Numbered from the stretch's first letter, positions 17,386-25,891 are shown. The stretch: DNA of 64,000 nucleotides from UKL13-2 sp044229235 (GCA_044229235.1 JBGATH010000017.1:18765-82764); one strand, 5' to 3'. The notes: generated by a model from the letters alone, not told the origin. Translations and numbers: made by a program.

Positions 17386-18609
17386 TTACTTCTGTTCTGT
17401 GCGGAAGTTGTACGACAGTCCCGGCGTTTCTTTCAAGCTGTATCCATCGGGCACGGTGAACAGCGTCATGGGTTGCTCTGACCGCTTGATGTTGGCGAGG
17501 CGATAGATGGTGTCGCCGGTACGCGGGTCGGAGTGCTTTGAATACACCGTGGCCTGCAGTTCCGGCGAGAACCAGGTCTCGCTCGTGACCGTAATTGGAT
17601 TCTTGTTGCCGATCTCACCGGCCGGAATGGTGTAGCTCACGCTCTTGCCCTCGGCGCGCACGCCGTCAAAGTCGCGGACGCCTAGCTGGGTCGTGGTGGC
17701 CTTGGCGGACCACTTGGTATCGCGAAACGAGGCGCCGATGGGGCCCAGGCGGGTGAGTTCGCCGAGCGCGGGACCGATGGCCATGCTCACCTTCTCGCCG
17801 ATCGCGGCGGCCGGTTCGCCGTTGATGGTGACCGTGGACTTGCCGTCCACGCGCACGACGTTTACTTTGACCTCCTCCCGCAGTTCCTTGCGACCGTCGG
17901 CCGTCGCCCCTTCGCTGCGGTGAATGACAATCTCTTCACCCGGATTGCTGCGTTCGATGATGCGTGCCTTGCCGTCCTTGGCCATCGCCTTGGCCTTTTC
18001 CTTGATTTCGGCGATGCGCTTGCCCAGGTCCTTGTCCACGCTGATCTTGGTGGCGGTCTTGCGCGACGGACTCAGCATGTAGCGGGTGCCGTCCTGCGCA
18101 TCATTGATGTGGATGCTCACCACCTCGCCCTTGCTATCGCGGGTTTCCTGGCGGGTGCGGCCGGCGCTGTCGCGGTAGGTCATGGTCGAGGTCCTCTTCG
18201 AGATCTGGTTGCCGTCCGGCAGGGTCTGCACCTTTTCCGAGATCACTTCCGCGCTGTACGGCGCCCCTTTGACGCTGCGCGCCAGCGGCTGGCTGGCGGC
18301 ACCGGCGAAGGCCTCCGACATGGCGCTCGATACCAGCATATCGATATCCGGAAAGTCGCCGATATGAGGGCCGTGTCCCTTGGTAATGATCTGCACCTGT
18401 TTCTGCGGTCCATCGGCTGCGTTCTGCGCGATCATTTCGACGTGCGCCGTCCTGGCATCACCCGCGACGACAACGCCGTTTTCAACCAGCAGGGTGCGGG
18501 ACTCGACCTGGGTCTCGGCCGCACTGTCGAGGCCGATGGCAGCCGCCTGCGCATCCACGCAACCGGCGCACAGCAGGGCAAGAAAGAGGGTGTTGGTTCT
18601 CAATTTCAT
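17386..18609 (-). CDS. Secreted protein of unknown function, last gene of an ECF sigma operon
   Basis: 407 residues. The start ATG at 18609 has AAAGGACC ahead and gives an export signal (MKLRTNTLFLALLCAGC). The Cys could be a lipobox, although cysteine at -3 is unusual; cleavage at DAQA is the alternative. The body is Lys/Glu/Thr-rich and repeats short beta phrases such as SKRTSTMTYRDSAGRTRQE and STVTINGEPA, with a C-terminal ending in SYNFRTEQ. I recognise no enzyme motif. Its place 41 bases after the anti-sigma-like gene suggests it is an envelope-stress effector or a signal partner of that system. Confidence 0.7.
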   Translation of the reverse strand: MKLRTNTLFLALLCAGCVDAQAAAIGLDSAAETQVESRTLLVENGVVVAGDARTAHVEMIAQNAADGPQKQVQIITKGHGPHIGDFPDIDMLVSSAMSEAFAGAASQPLARSVKGAPYSAEVISEKVQTLPDGNQISKRTSTMTYRDSAGRTRQETRDSKGEVVSIHINDAQDGTRYMLSPSRKTATKISVDKDLGKRIAEIKEKAKAMAKDGKARIIERSNPGEEIVIHRSEGATADGRKELREEVKVNVVRVDGKSTVTINGEPAAAIGEKVSMAIGPALGELTRLGPIGASFRDTKWSAKATTTQLGVRDFDGVRAEGKSVSYTIPAGEIGNKNPITVTSETWFSPELQATVYSKHSDPRTGDTIYRLANIKRSEQPMTLFTVPDGYSLKETPGLSYNFRTEQK

Positions 18610-18650
18610 GTTGGTCCTTTTGATCAATGGTTCTGTGACTTCTGGGGTTT

Positions 18651-19166
18651 TCACGGCCGGAAGCGCATGGCGAGAGGCTCGCCATTGGCACTGACCAGCA
18701 TTTCTGCGCGCATCGATTCGCCCGCCACTTCCGGGCTCACCGCGACGCCGTAAGAGGCAAGCCACGCACGCGGTACTGTTGTTTCCACGAGGCGCGGTTT
18801 TGGTTCCAGCGCGATCTGTTCCAGCGATTGCAGCGCGATGAAGGGGACATCGCTGGCTGCTGGTGAAGACATGTCACGGGGTAGCCCGAGCTGCGCGGTC
18901 GGCAACAGCATCATCCACGCTGCCATGCCGATGCTCGCTGCAAGCGCAAAGCCGGGTGCGAACCACTGTCCCGCGGCCTCGCGCCAGCGGCGCGCACCCG
19001 TCAGGGCCGCATGATGCTTGCGGAATGCCGAGGCCAGCGTTGCCTCCAGCGCAGTCGGCGCGGAGAGGTTAATGGTTTCCCTTCGCAAGCTGTCGAGGTG
19101 TTCGTCCAGGCGTCGCGCCTCTTCGGGACGCAGCGCTTCCTGCGGATGTTGCAGTGTTGTCTTCAT
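18651..19166 (-). CDS. Probable anti-sigma factor, single-pass membrane protein
   Basis: 171 residues, starting inside the sigma-factor stop codon (ATGA overlap at 19163-19166), so the two are translated together. Residues 1-60 are a charged helical region; one hydrophobic helix follows near residues 70-90 (FALAASIGMAAWMMLLP); the rest would be periplasmic. That is the usual anti-sigma shape. The HxxxCxxC zinc motif of the common class is absent, so the call rests on topology and on coupling to the ECF sigma gene. Confidence 0.68.
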   Translation of the reverse strand: MKTTLQHPQEALRPEEARRLDEHLDSLRRETINLSAPTALEATLASAFRKHHAALTGARRWREAAGQWFAPGFALAASIGMAAWMMLLPTAQLGLPRDMSSPAASDVPFIALQSLEQIALEPKPRLVETTVPRAWLASYGVAVSPEVAGESMRAEMLVSANGEPLAMRFRP

Positions 19167-19780
19167 GGTCGTGCTTCCTGTTGCCGAATTGGGGCTGTGC
19201 GCGTCACATCGCCAACGGCGCCCAGCATCTCTGCCAGCTTGGCGCGCGCCCTGGACAGGCGCGAGCGCACGGTGCCGATGTCGATGTTGCAGATGTGCGC
19301 GATCTCCACGTAGGACATGTCGTGCATTTCATAGAGGATGACGACGTCGCGGTAGTGCGGCGCCAGCGATTGCAGTGCGCGGCGCACCGTCTCCGCGGTT
19401 TCATCACCCAGCAAACGATCAACCGGCTGCGGCGCCGGATCCACCGTGACGTGCTCATCATTTTCTTCGTCGTTGTCGCGTGTAATCGAGACGTAGCGGC
19501 CATTGGCTTCCTCGCGCTTCAGTACCAGGTTGCGGGCTACGCCGAACAGAAATCCCTGTAGCGCGCCGCGCAGGGGGTCGAATTTGAGTTTGTCAGCAAG
19601 CAAGGCGAGAAAAATCTCCTGCACCACATCTGCAGCGGTGTCGGGCGAGCCGCACCTCAAAAGCGCAAATCGATATAACGGCCCCTGGTGCCGGCGATAG
19701 AGCGCCTCAAATGCGGCGGCGTTGCCGCGACGCATTTCAGTGAGTAGAGCCAGATCTTCCGCAGGGTTGGTCAAGGGCAT
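19163..19780 (-). CDS. ECF-type RNA polymerase sigma factor
   Basis: 205 residues with the two conserved ECF regions. Region 2 is at about 20-90 (AFEALYRRHQGPLYRFAL, DVVQEIFLALL) and region 4 at about 130-185 (LQSLAPHYRDVVILYEMHDM, SYVEIAHICNIDIGTVRSRL). It directs polymerase to a small envelope or stress regulon. It heads a three-gene operon with an anti-sigma-like protein and a secreted protein. A GGAACTT element upstream suggests autoregulation. The start ATG at 19780 lacks a strong ribosome site. Confidence 0.93.
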   Translation of the reverse strand: MPLTNPAEDLALLTEMRRGNAAAFEALYRRHQGPLYRFALLRCGSPDTAADVVQEIFLALLADKLKFDPLRGALQGFLFGVARNLVLKREEANGRYVSITRDNDEENDEHVTVDPAPQPVDRLLGDETAETVRRALQSLAPHYRDVVILYEMHDMSYVEIAHICNIDIGTVRSRLSRARAKLAEMLGAVGDVTRTAPIRQQEARP

Positions 19781-19821
19781 GTTTTTTGGCCAGTCGCGGG
19801 TATTTCCGTTCCGGGCCGAAA

Positions 19822-19828
19822 AAGTTCC
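19822..19828 (-). promoter_or_regulatory. RpoE-like -35 element upstream of the ECF sigma operon
   Basis: On the minus strand GGAACTT stands 41 bases before the sigma-factor ATG and is followed by a 16-base spacer and AAATA. GGAACTT is the classic ECF/RpoE -35 element, so the sigma factor may transcribe its own operon. The -10 part is a poor match to TCTGA. Confidence 0.5.
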
Positions 19829-19919
19829 AGTTGTTGGGTGAGCGGTGGTAATCCAGTGTTTTTTCGGGGAAAATTAGCAGGAATTCAGTTGAACTGCCGA
19901 CAACAAGGGGTGTTTCGCC

Positions 19920-20393
19920 ATGTCTGGACTGTCCACTCTTGCCGCGCGCCTGGGCCTCGTCTTTCTGGCGCTGCTACCGGTTATGCCGGCGGCGGTCCAG
20001 GCTGGTAATCAGCTGGTCGCGGCCAAGGCGAAAAGCCTCACGGCTGCGGATCGCGCGCAAATCCAGCGCGTGATCAACTTGCAGATCAAGGCATTCGAAC
20101 GCAGCGATGACGCGGTTGCGTTTTCCTATTCGACCCCTGAAACGCGCAAGTATTTCGGCTCGGCCCGCGATTTCATGGAGATGGTGCGGTCCGATTACGC
20201 GGTGCTTTACAACAACGCCTCGCGCAAGTTTCTGGACGCAGCCATCGTCGACGGCCAGGTGATCCAGCCATTGCAAATTGTGTCGCGCGCGGGCGAAACG
20301 CTGGTGGCACTTTACGCGGTGGAACGCCAGCCCAATAACGAATGGCGTATCGCCGGCTGCGAGTTGGCGCCGTCCACGCTACAGTCGACCTGA
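19920..20393 (+). CDS. Secreted DUF4864-type protein
   Basis: 157 residues with a signal peptide ending MPAAVQAG. The mature part (IQRVINLQIKAFERSDDAVA, FSYSTPETRKYFGSARDFME, MVRSDYAVLY, NEWRIAGCEL) has the alpha-plus-beta pattern of DUF4864, a fold related to NTF2-like proteins. Function unknown; probably periplasmic. AAGGGG 11 bases before the ATG serves as ribosome site. It is divergent from the ECF sigma operon, with the promoters sharing 139 bases. Confidence 0.8.
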   Translation: MSGLSTLAARLGLVFLALLPVMPAAVQAGNQLVAAKAKSLTAADRAQIQRVINLQIKAFERSDDAVAFSYSTPETRKYFGSARDFMEMVRSDYAVLYNNASRKFLDAAIVDGQVIQPLQIVSRAGETLVALYAVERQPNNEWRIAGCELAPSTLQST

Positions 20394-20409
20394 GAGCGTT
20401 GTAATGGCC

Positions 20410-20474
20410 AAACTCCAGCATTGGCGCGGCTTTCCGGGCGAAAATGCCTGGAGAGGGCCGCCAATGCTGGAGTT
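20410..20474. repeat. Dispersed intergenic repeat, copy B (long hairpin)
   Basis: AACTCCAGCATTGG (20411-20424) and CCAATGCTGGAGTT (20461-20474) form a perfect 14-bp stem, with a 36-base inner part that also pairs weakly. It fills the gap between convergent genes and could end both transcripts (TTTT follows the right arm). Sequence inside and around the stem matches copies at 12209 and 54214, so it is a repeat and not only a terminator. Confidence 0.7.
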
Positions 20475-20481
20475 TTCCCAA

Positions 20482-21126
20482 TTACGCCTTGGGGAAATCC
20501 GGCTGGCATGAAGGCTGTGCCGCATCGAAAGCCGGCAATGCAAGCGCGCGTGCATTGATGGACATGATGGTGGGGAATGCTTCCAGCGGACATTTGAATC
20601 GCTGTGCATTCGCGACCTGTGGAACCAGGCAGATGTCGGCAAGTGTCGGTTGATCGCCCGAGCAAAACACGCCCGGGTTCCTGCGGCTGTTCAGCACTTG
20701 CTCGATGGCGACGAATCCTTCGTTGATCCAGTGGCGGTACCAGGCGTTCTTCTCGTCTTCGCTATGCCGTAGCGGGCCGGTGAGGTAGCTGAGCACTCGC
20801 GTGTTGTTGAGCGGATGAATGTCGCAAGCAATCATCTGCGCGAAGGCACGCACCCAGGCGCGCTCGGCGGTGTCGGTCGGCAGCAGCGGTGGCATGGGTT
20901 GTATCTCGTCCAGGTACTCGATAATGGCCAGTGATTGCCCGATCGAGACCTCACCATCCACCAGGTACGGAACCAGGCCCTGTGGGTTGATCGCGAGGAA
21001 GTCCGGCTTGCGCTGTTCACCGTTGGCCAGATGCACGTAGCGGCGCTGCGGATCGATGCCCTTCATATTGAGTGCGATGCGCACGCGAAACGCGGCGGAA
21101 GAGCGGAAGTATTCGTAAAGGATCAT
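20482..21126 (-). CDS. maiA: Maleylacetoacetate isomerase / zeta-class glutathione S-transferase
   Basis: 214 residues. The zeta signature SSAAFRVRIALNMKG lies near the N terminus (usually SSCSxRVRIALNLK), followed by NPQGLVPYLVDG and IGQSLAIIEYLDE of the thioredoxin-fold half, then the helical GST half. It isomerises maleylacetoacetate in tyrosine/homogentisate or gentisate breakdown. The serine-to-alanine change (SSAA for SSCS/SSAS) is within what the family shows. A TTG six codons upstream is a possible alternative start; I prefer the ATG at 21126, with GGAG 12 bases ahead. No other tyrosine-pathway genes are nearby. Confidence 0.9.
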   Translation of the reverse strand: MILYEYFRSSAAFRVRIALNMKGIDPQRRYVHLANGEQRKPDFLAINPQGLVPYLVDGEVSIGQSLAIIEYLDEIQPMPPLLPTDTAERAWVRAFAQMIACDIHPLNNTRVLSYLTGPLRHSEDEKNAWYRHWINEGFVAIEQVLNSRRNPGVFCSGDQPTLADICLVPQVANAQRFKCPLEAFPTIMSINARALALPAFDAAQPSCQPDFPKA

Positions 21127-21160
21127 CGGCCGGTCATACTCCAAAGTCTATAATTCGCGG

Positions 21161-21865
21161 ATGAATGATTATAGTCTCGCGGTTTCGGCCAGCCTGTCGG
21201 GCGCCGTCACTCGCGACCGCCTCGGACAGTGGCTGTCGGTTGACCACGCGGTGACGGCCAGCGGCGATGCCCGCTTCAGTGATGATGGCGAAACGGGATT
21301 TGTTGCGCCGGATGGTATGCAACTGAAGCCGGCCGCAGTGTTGATCCTGGTGGTCAATCACCCGCGACCGTCGGTGTTGTTCACGCAGCGCACCGCGCAC
21401 CTCACCGACCATGCGGGGCAGATCAGCTTTCCCGGCGGACGTGTTGAGGAAAGCGACCGTGATGTCGTCCATACCGCGCTCCGGGAAGCAGAAGAGGAAA
21501 CCGGCGTGGATGCGGGTCGCATTGAAGTGCTCGGTGAGATACCGCGGTACACGACGGGCACCGGCTACCTGATCACGCCGGTCGTGGGGTGGATGGAGCC
21601 GCCGGCGACCTATCGCCCGGACCCGACCGAAGTCGCCGAGTGTTTCGAGGTGCCCTTCGACTTTCTGACAGATGTATCGCAACACCGTGTCGAGAGTGCC
21701 ATGTACAAAGGGCGCATGCGCAGTTACTACGCGTTGTGCTACGAGCGTCGGTACATCTGGGGGGCGACCGCGGGCATGCTGGTGACGCTTTCCCGCGTCA
21801 TCGCCGCGGCGCAAGGCCGGCCGGCGGGCGAGCCGGTGCGAGCGGCAATCGATTCAGGCGGCTGA
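21161..21865 (+). CDS. Nudix hydrolase, CoA-pyrophosphatase type
   Basis: 234 residues. The Nudix box runs from GGRVEESDRDVVHTALREAE through EETGV. FTQRTAHLTDHAGQISFPGG just before it is the extension typical of CoA diphosphatases (NudL family), which cleave CoA to phosphopantetheine and 3',5'-ADP. The metal-binding glutamates are present. It is divergent from maiA with only 34 bases between starts. A perfect TATAAT (21149-21154) ends six bases before the ATG, which would leave almost no leader. Confidence 0.9.
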   Translation: MNDYSLAVSASLSGAVTRDRLGQWLSVDHAVTASGDARFSDDGETGFVAPDGMQLKPAAVLILVVNHPRPSVLFTQRTAHLTDHAGQISFPGGRVEESDRDVVHTALREAEEETGVDAGRIEVLGEIPRYTTGTGYLITPVVGWMEPPATYRPDPTEVAECFEVPFDFLTDVSQHRVESAMYKGRMRSYYALCYERRYIWGATAGMLVTLSRVIAAAQGRPAGEPVRAAIDSGG

Positions 21866-21926
21866 CTTCGGTCGCCGGCAGCAGGCTTTGCTTCATTCGA
21901 TATTCATAAACCAGAAAAGGAACGAC

Positions 21927-22274
21927 ATGATTACCAGCGCGAGCGGTTTGCAGTACGAGGATACGGTCACTGGCAGCGGCGCCGAGGCCACTCCCGGCAC
22001 CATGGTGGCGGTGCATTACACCGGGTGGCTGTACAAGGATGGCGTGGCCGGCGCCAAATTCGATTCGAGCAAGGATCGCGGACAGCCGTTTCGTTTTCCG
22101 CTGGGCGGCGGACAGGTTATTCGCGGCTGGGACGAGGGTGTCGCCGGCATGCGGGTAGGCGGTACTCGCAAGCTGATTATTCCGGCCGAACTTGGCTATG
22201 GCGCGCGCGGCGCCGGCGGCGTAATTCCGCCGAACGCGACGCTGCTGTTTGAAGTCGAGTTGCTGGCAGTCTGA
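21927..22274 (+). CDS. FKBP-type peptidyl-prolyl cis-trans isomerase
   Basis: 115 residues, one cytoplasmic FKBP domain: VAVHYTGWLYKDG, FDSSKDRGQPFRFPLGGG, QVIRGWDEGVAGMRVGG and LGYGARGAGGVIPPNATL are all conserved. It speeds proline isomerisation during folding. The start at 21927 is set by AAAAGGAACGAC; an earlier ATG would add 13 unrelated residues. It lacks a signal peptide. Confidence 0.95.
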   Translation: MITSASGLQYEDTVTGSGAEATPGTMVAVHYTGWLYKDGVAGAKFDSSKDRGQPFRFPLGGGQVIRGWDEGVAGMRVGGTRKLIIPAELGYGARGAGGVIPPNATLLFEVELLAV

Positions 22275-22287
22275 TTCGACAGGCGCG

Positions 22288-22752
22288 TCACAGTTTGTGC
22301 GCGCCCACCAGCAGCCTTTCGTACTGGTCATAGCGCTCGTCAATGGCACCGTCGGTGCCGGGCGAGCGCCTGACGGTAATCCACACCTCGGCGGGGAAGC
22401 CGTCCGCGAGTGCAGCGGTGTAGTCCACTTCCTCGCTGGCGACGGCGCGTGCGGTGTCGAAGTCGGGTGCCTTCCACTCAAACAGCAGCTGTTGCGCCAT
22501 CTGGTCCTTGAAAATTTCAAGATCGGCATCGGCCACTTCCACCACCTCGGCAATGCTGCAGCGTGCGCGTCGCGACAGCGACAGGAAAGATGCATCGCAG
22601 TGGCAACGCGGCTGGCAGCGATAGCCCGACGCGAGGTCGCAGACGGCAAAGCCGCCCGAGGTGACCCACTCGGCGTCATCGCAAGCACCGGTCTGCCGGT
22701 AAAGTTCGGCATCCGAATCATCCAGCCGGACCGCCTTGAGGAACTTGGGCAT
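22288..22752 (-). CDS. Conserved protein of unknown function (DUF6505-like)
   Basis: 154 residues. It opens PKFLKAVRLDDSDAELYR, contains a Cys/His cluster (CQPRCHCDASF) and then AEVVEVADADLEIFKDQM and QLLFEWKAPDFDTARA. The opening resembles DUF6505 proteins, but I am not certain of the family. The Cys-x3-Cys-His-Cys cluster could bind metal. It starts two bases after the prolyl aminopeptidase stop, so the two are coupled. The ATG has no clear ribosome site of its own. Confidence 0.6.
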   Translation of the reverse strand: MPKFLKAVRLDDSDAELYRQTGACDDAEWVTSGGFAVCDLASGYRCQPRCHCDASFLSLSRRARCSIAEVVEVADADLEIFKDQMAQQLLFEWKAPDFDTARAVASEEVDYTAALADGFPAEVWITVRRSPGTDGAIDERYDQYERLLVGAHKL

Positions 22753-22754
22753 GG

Positions 22755-23741
22755 TCAGCGCAGCCGGCGCTTGAGCTCTTCCATCGTGGCGATGAGTCTT
22801 GCCCGGGTGCCTGGCTCAAATGCCGAGTGGCCGGCATCGCAAACGATGTGGTAGTCCGCTTCGGGAAACGCCTGCAGCAGATCGTCGGCGGAGATGATCG
22901 GGCAGACCATATCGTAGCGGCCCTGTACGACAGTGGTTGGGATGTGGCGAATACGGCCGATGTTGTCCAGCAGGAAATTGTCCGGCAGAAAGATGTTGTT
23001 CATGAAGTAGTGCGCCTCGATGCGCGCGAGGCCGAGGGCCACCTGGTCGGTGGCGAAATTTGCAACTGTCGCTGCGCTCGGCATCAGCGTCGAACACGAG
23101 CCTTCATAGATGCTCCAGGTCCGCGCGGCAGGCAGGTGGATGGCCGGGTCGGGGTCTGACAGGAGTCTGTAGTAGGTTTCCAGGATTGCACGGGCGCTGC
23201 CGGTATCGGTCCCGGCCGGCAATTGGCCGGTGAACTTGCGCCACGGCTCGGGAAAGACGTGCCGCAGGCCGAGCAGGAACCACTCCACCTCCGACCATCG
23301 GCACAGGAAGATGCCCCGCAGCACCAGTGCCCGGACGCGCGCGGGGTGGTGTTCGGCATAGGCGAGCGCCAGGGTGGAACCCCAGGATCCGCCAAAAACT
23401 ACCCAGCGATCGATGCCAAGGTGCACGCGCAGTGCCTCAATATCGGCGATCAGCAACGGCGTGGTGTTATTGCGCATTTCGCCCAAAGGCGTAGAACGGC
23501 CGGCACCGCGCTGGTCGAAAATGACGATCCGGTAAAAAGCCGGATCGAAGAACTGCCTGTGGATCGCCGAAGCACCGGAACCAGGGCCACCATGCAGGAA
23601 CAGCACCGGCACACCGTCGGGGTTTCCGGACTGCTCGAAATACATGGTGTGCAACCCGTCCAGCGGCAGTCGGCCCGTCTGCCAGGGATCCGTAGGCGGG
23701 TAAAACTCCTGGCGGGCGTCGGGTTCCGTGGTGGCGGGCAT
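22755..23741 (-). CDS. pip: Prolyl aminopeptidase (proline iminopeptidase, S33)
   Basis: 328 residues, usual for the family. It removes N-terminal proline from peptides in the cytoplasm. Motifs: oxyanion loop LFLHGGPGSGA, FDQRGAGRSTPLGEM, nucleophile GGSWGSTLALAYAEHHP and catalytic His in CDAGHSAFEPG. The start at 23741 (MPATTEPDARQEF) is chosen because the frame further upstream does not look like the family; its ribosome site is weak. It belongs with the prolyl oligopeptidase and leucyl aminopeptidase of this window in peptide use. Confidence 0.93.
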   Translation of the reverse strand: MPATTEPDARQEFYPPTDPWQTGRLPLDGLHTMYFEQSGNPDGVPVLFLHGGPGSGASAIHRQFFDPAFYRIVIFDQRGAGRSTPLGEMRNNTTPLLIADIEALRVHLGIDRWVVFGGSWGSTLALAYAEHHPARVRALVLRGIFLCRWSEVEWFLLGLRHVFPEPWRKFTGQLPAGTDTGSARAILETYYRLLSDPDPAIHLPAARTWSIYEGSCSTLMPSAATVANFATDQVALGLARIEAHYFMNNIFLPDNFLLDNIGRIRHIPTTVVQGRYDMVCPIISADDLLQAFPEADYHIVCDAGHSAFEPGTRARLIATMEELKRRLR

Positions 23742-23906
23742 GATGGTGGCGTTGCAAATGGCTTGCAAGGGTAGCAGAAATGCCGATTGGAGCGTGCAGT
23801 ACCCCCGGTAAAAGGCCTTGCTTTCGGCCGTGCAGGGTTCAATTGTTGCAGCGCGCAAAAATGGTGTATCGTCAGGCGTCAGTATTACTCGCAGGGGTCT
23901 TCTTCA

Positions 23907-25130
23907 ATGCTTTACCACGTGCACGAGTTTCACCGCGCTGTACTTGAACCTTGGCGCTGGTGGGCGCAGGCTAGCGCGGACAGCCTTACCAGTCCGTTTT
24001 CGCCACTTTCCTACGCGCCCAGCGCCAACAAGCTGGTGGCGGGCTTTGATCTCATGTTGCGCCTTACCAAGCGCTACGGGCGCCCGGAATTCGGCATCAC
24101 CCATGTGAACGTCGGCGGGCATTCCGCCGCCGTCACGGAAGAAGTGCTGCTCGACAAGCCGTTCTGCAGCCTGTTGCACTTCAATAAGGCGCGATCCGCG
24201 CGCAATGAGCCCCGGGTACTGATTTTCGCCCCGTTGTCCGGTCACTATGCGACATTGCTGCGCGACACCGTGCGCACCATGCTGCCCGACCACGATGTAA
24301 CCATCACCGACTGGAAAGACGCTCGCGAAATCCCGTTCACAGAAGGGGCGTTTCATTTCGATGATTACGTCGCCTACGTGCAGGAATTCATCAAATTCAT
24401 GCAGAAGGACGGGAAAGTTCACGTCATTTCGGTGTGCCAGCCGACCGTTCCGGTGCTCGCGGGCATCTCGCTGATGGGGGCAAACGGCGATGCGATGCCG
24501 GCAAGCATGACGATGATGGGCGGGCCGATCGATACACGCCGGAATCCGACATCGGTGAACGACTTCGCGACGCGCAAGCCGCTGTGGTGGTTTGAACAAC
24601 ATGTCATTCAGCGTGTTCCGATGAAATATGCCGGGGCCATGCGACGCGTTTATCCGGGATTCATGCAACTCACTGGTTTCATTGCCATGAACCCGGAACG
24701 CCATCTTGAATCGCACCATGATTACTACAATCACCTGGTAGAGGGCGATGGCGATAGTGCCGAAGCGCACCGCCGTTTCTATGACGAGTACAACGCGGTC
24801 ATGGACCTGCCTGCTGAGTACTATCTCGACACCATCGTCCGGGTGTTCCACGAACAGAGCCTGGCCCGTGGCACTCTGGAGGTGGCTGGACAGCTGGTCG
24901 AACCAGCGGCGATCAATCGCACGGCGTTGTTCACCATCGAGGGTGAACTTGACGATATTTCCGGCAGCGGGCAGACAGAAGCAGCGCACACGCTGTGCGC
25001 GGGTTTGCCGGCGCCACGCAAGCAGCACTACACTGCGCCGGGAGTGGGGCATTACGGAATTTTCAGCGGCCGCAAGTATCGTGAGATGATTTACCCGAAA
25101 GTTCGCGAGTTCATCCAGAGGAACAACTGA
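23907..25130 (+). CDS. phaZ: Intracellular polyhydroxyalkanoate depolymerase (Cys-nucleophile type)
   Basis: 407 residues without a signal peptide. It degrades native intracellular PHB granules. The nucleophile segment VHVISVCQPTVPVL puts a cysteine at residue 177 where lipases have serine, matching the catalytic Cys of Cupriavidus PhaZ1. The Asp is probably in IEGELDDISG and the His in PGVGHYGIFSG. The start at 23907 (MLYHVHEFHRAV) fits the family's N terminus and has AGGGG upstream; a longer frame would add 40 unrelated residues. Followed four bases later by phaM. Confidence 0.95.
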   Translation: MLYHVHEFHRAVLEPWRWWAQASADSLTSPFSPLSYAPSANKLVAGFDLMLRLTKRYGRPEFGITHVNVGGHSAAVTEEVLLDKPFCSLLHFNKARSARNEPRVLIFAPLSGHYATLLRDTVRTMLPDHDVTITDWKDAREIPFTEGAFHFDDYVAYVQEFIKFMQKDGKVHVISVCQPTVPVLAGISLMGANGDAMPASMTMMGGPIDTRRNPTSVNDFATRKPLWWFEQHVIQRVPMKYAGAMRRVYPGFMQLTGFIAMNPERHLESHHDYYNHLVEGDGDSAEAHRRFYDEYNAVMDLPAEYYLDTIVRVFHEQSLARGTLEVAGQLVEPAAINRTALFTIEGELDDISGSGQTEAAHTLCAGLPAPRKQHYTAPGVGHYGIFSGRKYREMIYPKVREFIQRNN

Positions 25131-25134
25131 CATC

Positions 25135-25581
25135 GTGGCTGACCAACCTGCCTCCGGCATACCGGACTATTTCGCGCTGTTCCAGTCCATGTTTTCGCCG
25201 TCCAGTCCGGCGCCGGCAGCTGCGCCGAACCTGTTTGCCATGCTTGACCCAAAGGAACTGGAACGGAAGATCAGTGAAATGGAAACCGTGCTTACCTGGC
25301 TCAAGGCGACCACGGGGATGCTGGAGACCTCGGTGCAGGCGATGCGCTATCAGCAGTCGGTGCTTGCGTCCCTTTCGCGCCAACCCGAACAGGCGACCGC
25401 GCCTGCCCCGCAAGGCCCTGATATGCAGGAACTTGCCAAATTCGCCGATGCGATGAACCCGGCGATGTGGGCGTTCAACATGATGCAGGCCAAGCCAGCT
25501 GAGTCAGACGGCAAAACCGAAAAGAGCGGCAAGGTTCGCGCCAAACCGGTCGCCAAGCGGGCGTCAAAGCGCAAAACCTAG
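25135..25581 (+). CDS. phaM: PhaM-type PHA granule protein
   Basis: 148 residues starting with GTG (MADQPASGIPDYFALFQSMF). The conserved core is LDPKELERKISEMETVLTWL, then QAMRYQQSVLASL. The C terminus is Lys/Arg/Ala-rich (KVRAKPVAKRASKRKT). PhaM of Cupriavidus activates PHA synthase and ties granules to DNA through a similar basic tail. Its position directly after phaZ puts a granule-organising and a granule-degrading protein on one transcript. A strong terminator follows. Confidence 0.88.
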   Translation: MADQPASGIPDYFALFQSMFSPSSPAPAAAPNLFAMLDPKELERKISEMETVLTWLKATTGMLETSVQAMRYQQSVLASLSRQPEQATAPAPQGPDMQELAKFADAMNPAMWAFNMMQAKPAESDGKTEKSGKVRAKPVAKRASKRKT

Positions 25582-25605
25582 CTGCGAATCCGGCAGCGGA
25601 AAACT

Positions 25606-25632
25606 AAACAGCCACCGTCTCGGTGGCTGTTT
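25606..25632. terminator. Terminator after phaM
   Basis: AAACAGCCACCG and CGGTGGCTGTTT form a perfect 12-bp stem with loop TCT, followed by AATTT. It separates phaM from the tRNA cluster on the opposite strand. Confidence 0.88.
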
Positions 25633-25639
25633 AATTTGG

Positions 25640-25712
25640 GGTGGATGATGGGGTTCGAACCCACGACAACTGGAATCACAATCCAGGACTCTACCGCTGA
25701 GCTACATCCACC
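25640..25712 (-). tRNA. tRNA-His (GTG)
   Basis: Read on the minus strand it starts GTGGATGTAGCTCAGCGG and has anticodon loop TTGTGAT (anticodon GTG), T arm GTGGGTTCGAACCCCAT and a matching acceptor stem. A G at 25712 gives the extra 5' G that marks tRNA-His, opposite discriminator C. CCA is not encoded. Confidence 0.95.
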
Positions 25713-25746
25713 GTTGACCGGTTTGCCGCTACTTCAGGATCATGCG

Positions 25747-25823
25747 TGGTACGCCCGACAGGACTCGAACCTGTTACCCCCGGCTTAGAAGGCCGGTGCT
25801 CTATCCAGATGAGCTACGGGCGC
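25747..25823 (-). tRNA. tRNA-Arg (TCT)
   Basis: On the minus strand: GCGCCCGTAGCTCATCTGG, anticodon loop CTTCTAA (TCT), T arm ACAGGTTCGAGTCCTGT, acceptor CGGGCGT, discriminator A and encoded CCA. 77 bases; reads AGA codons. Confidence 0.96.
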
Positions 25824-25891
25824 ATTCATGAAACAACTCGCTGAGGACAACGTCCGGAACGATGCGACGGACTTTCGCGGGAAAGAGTGCT

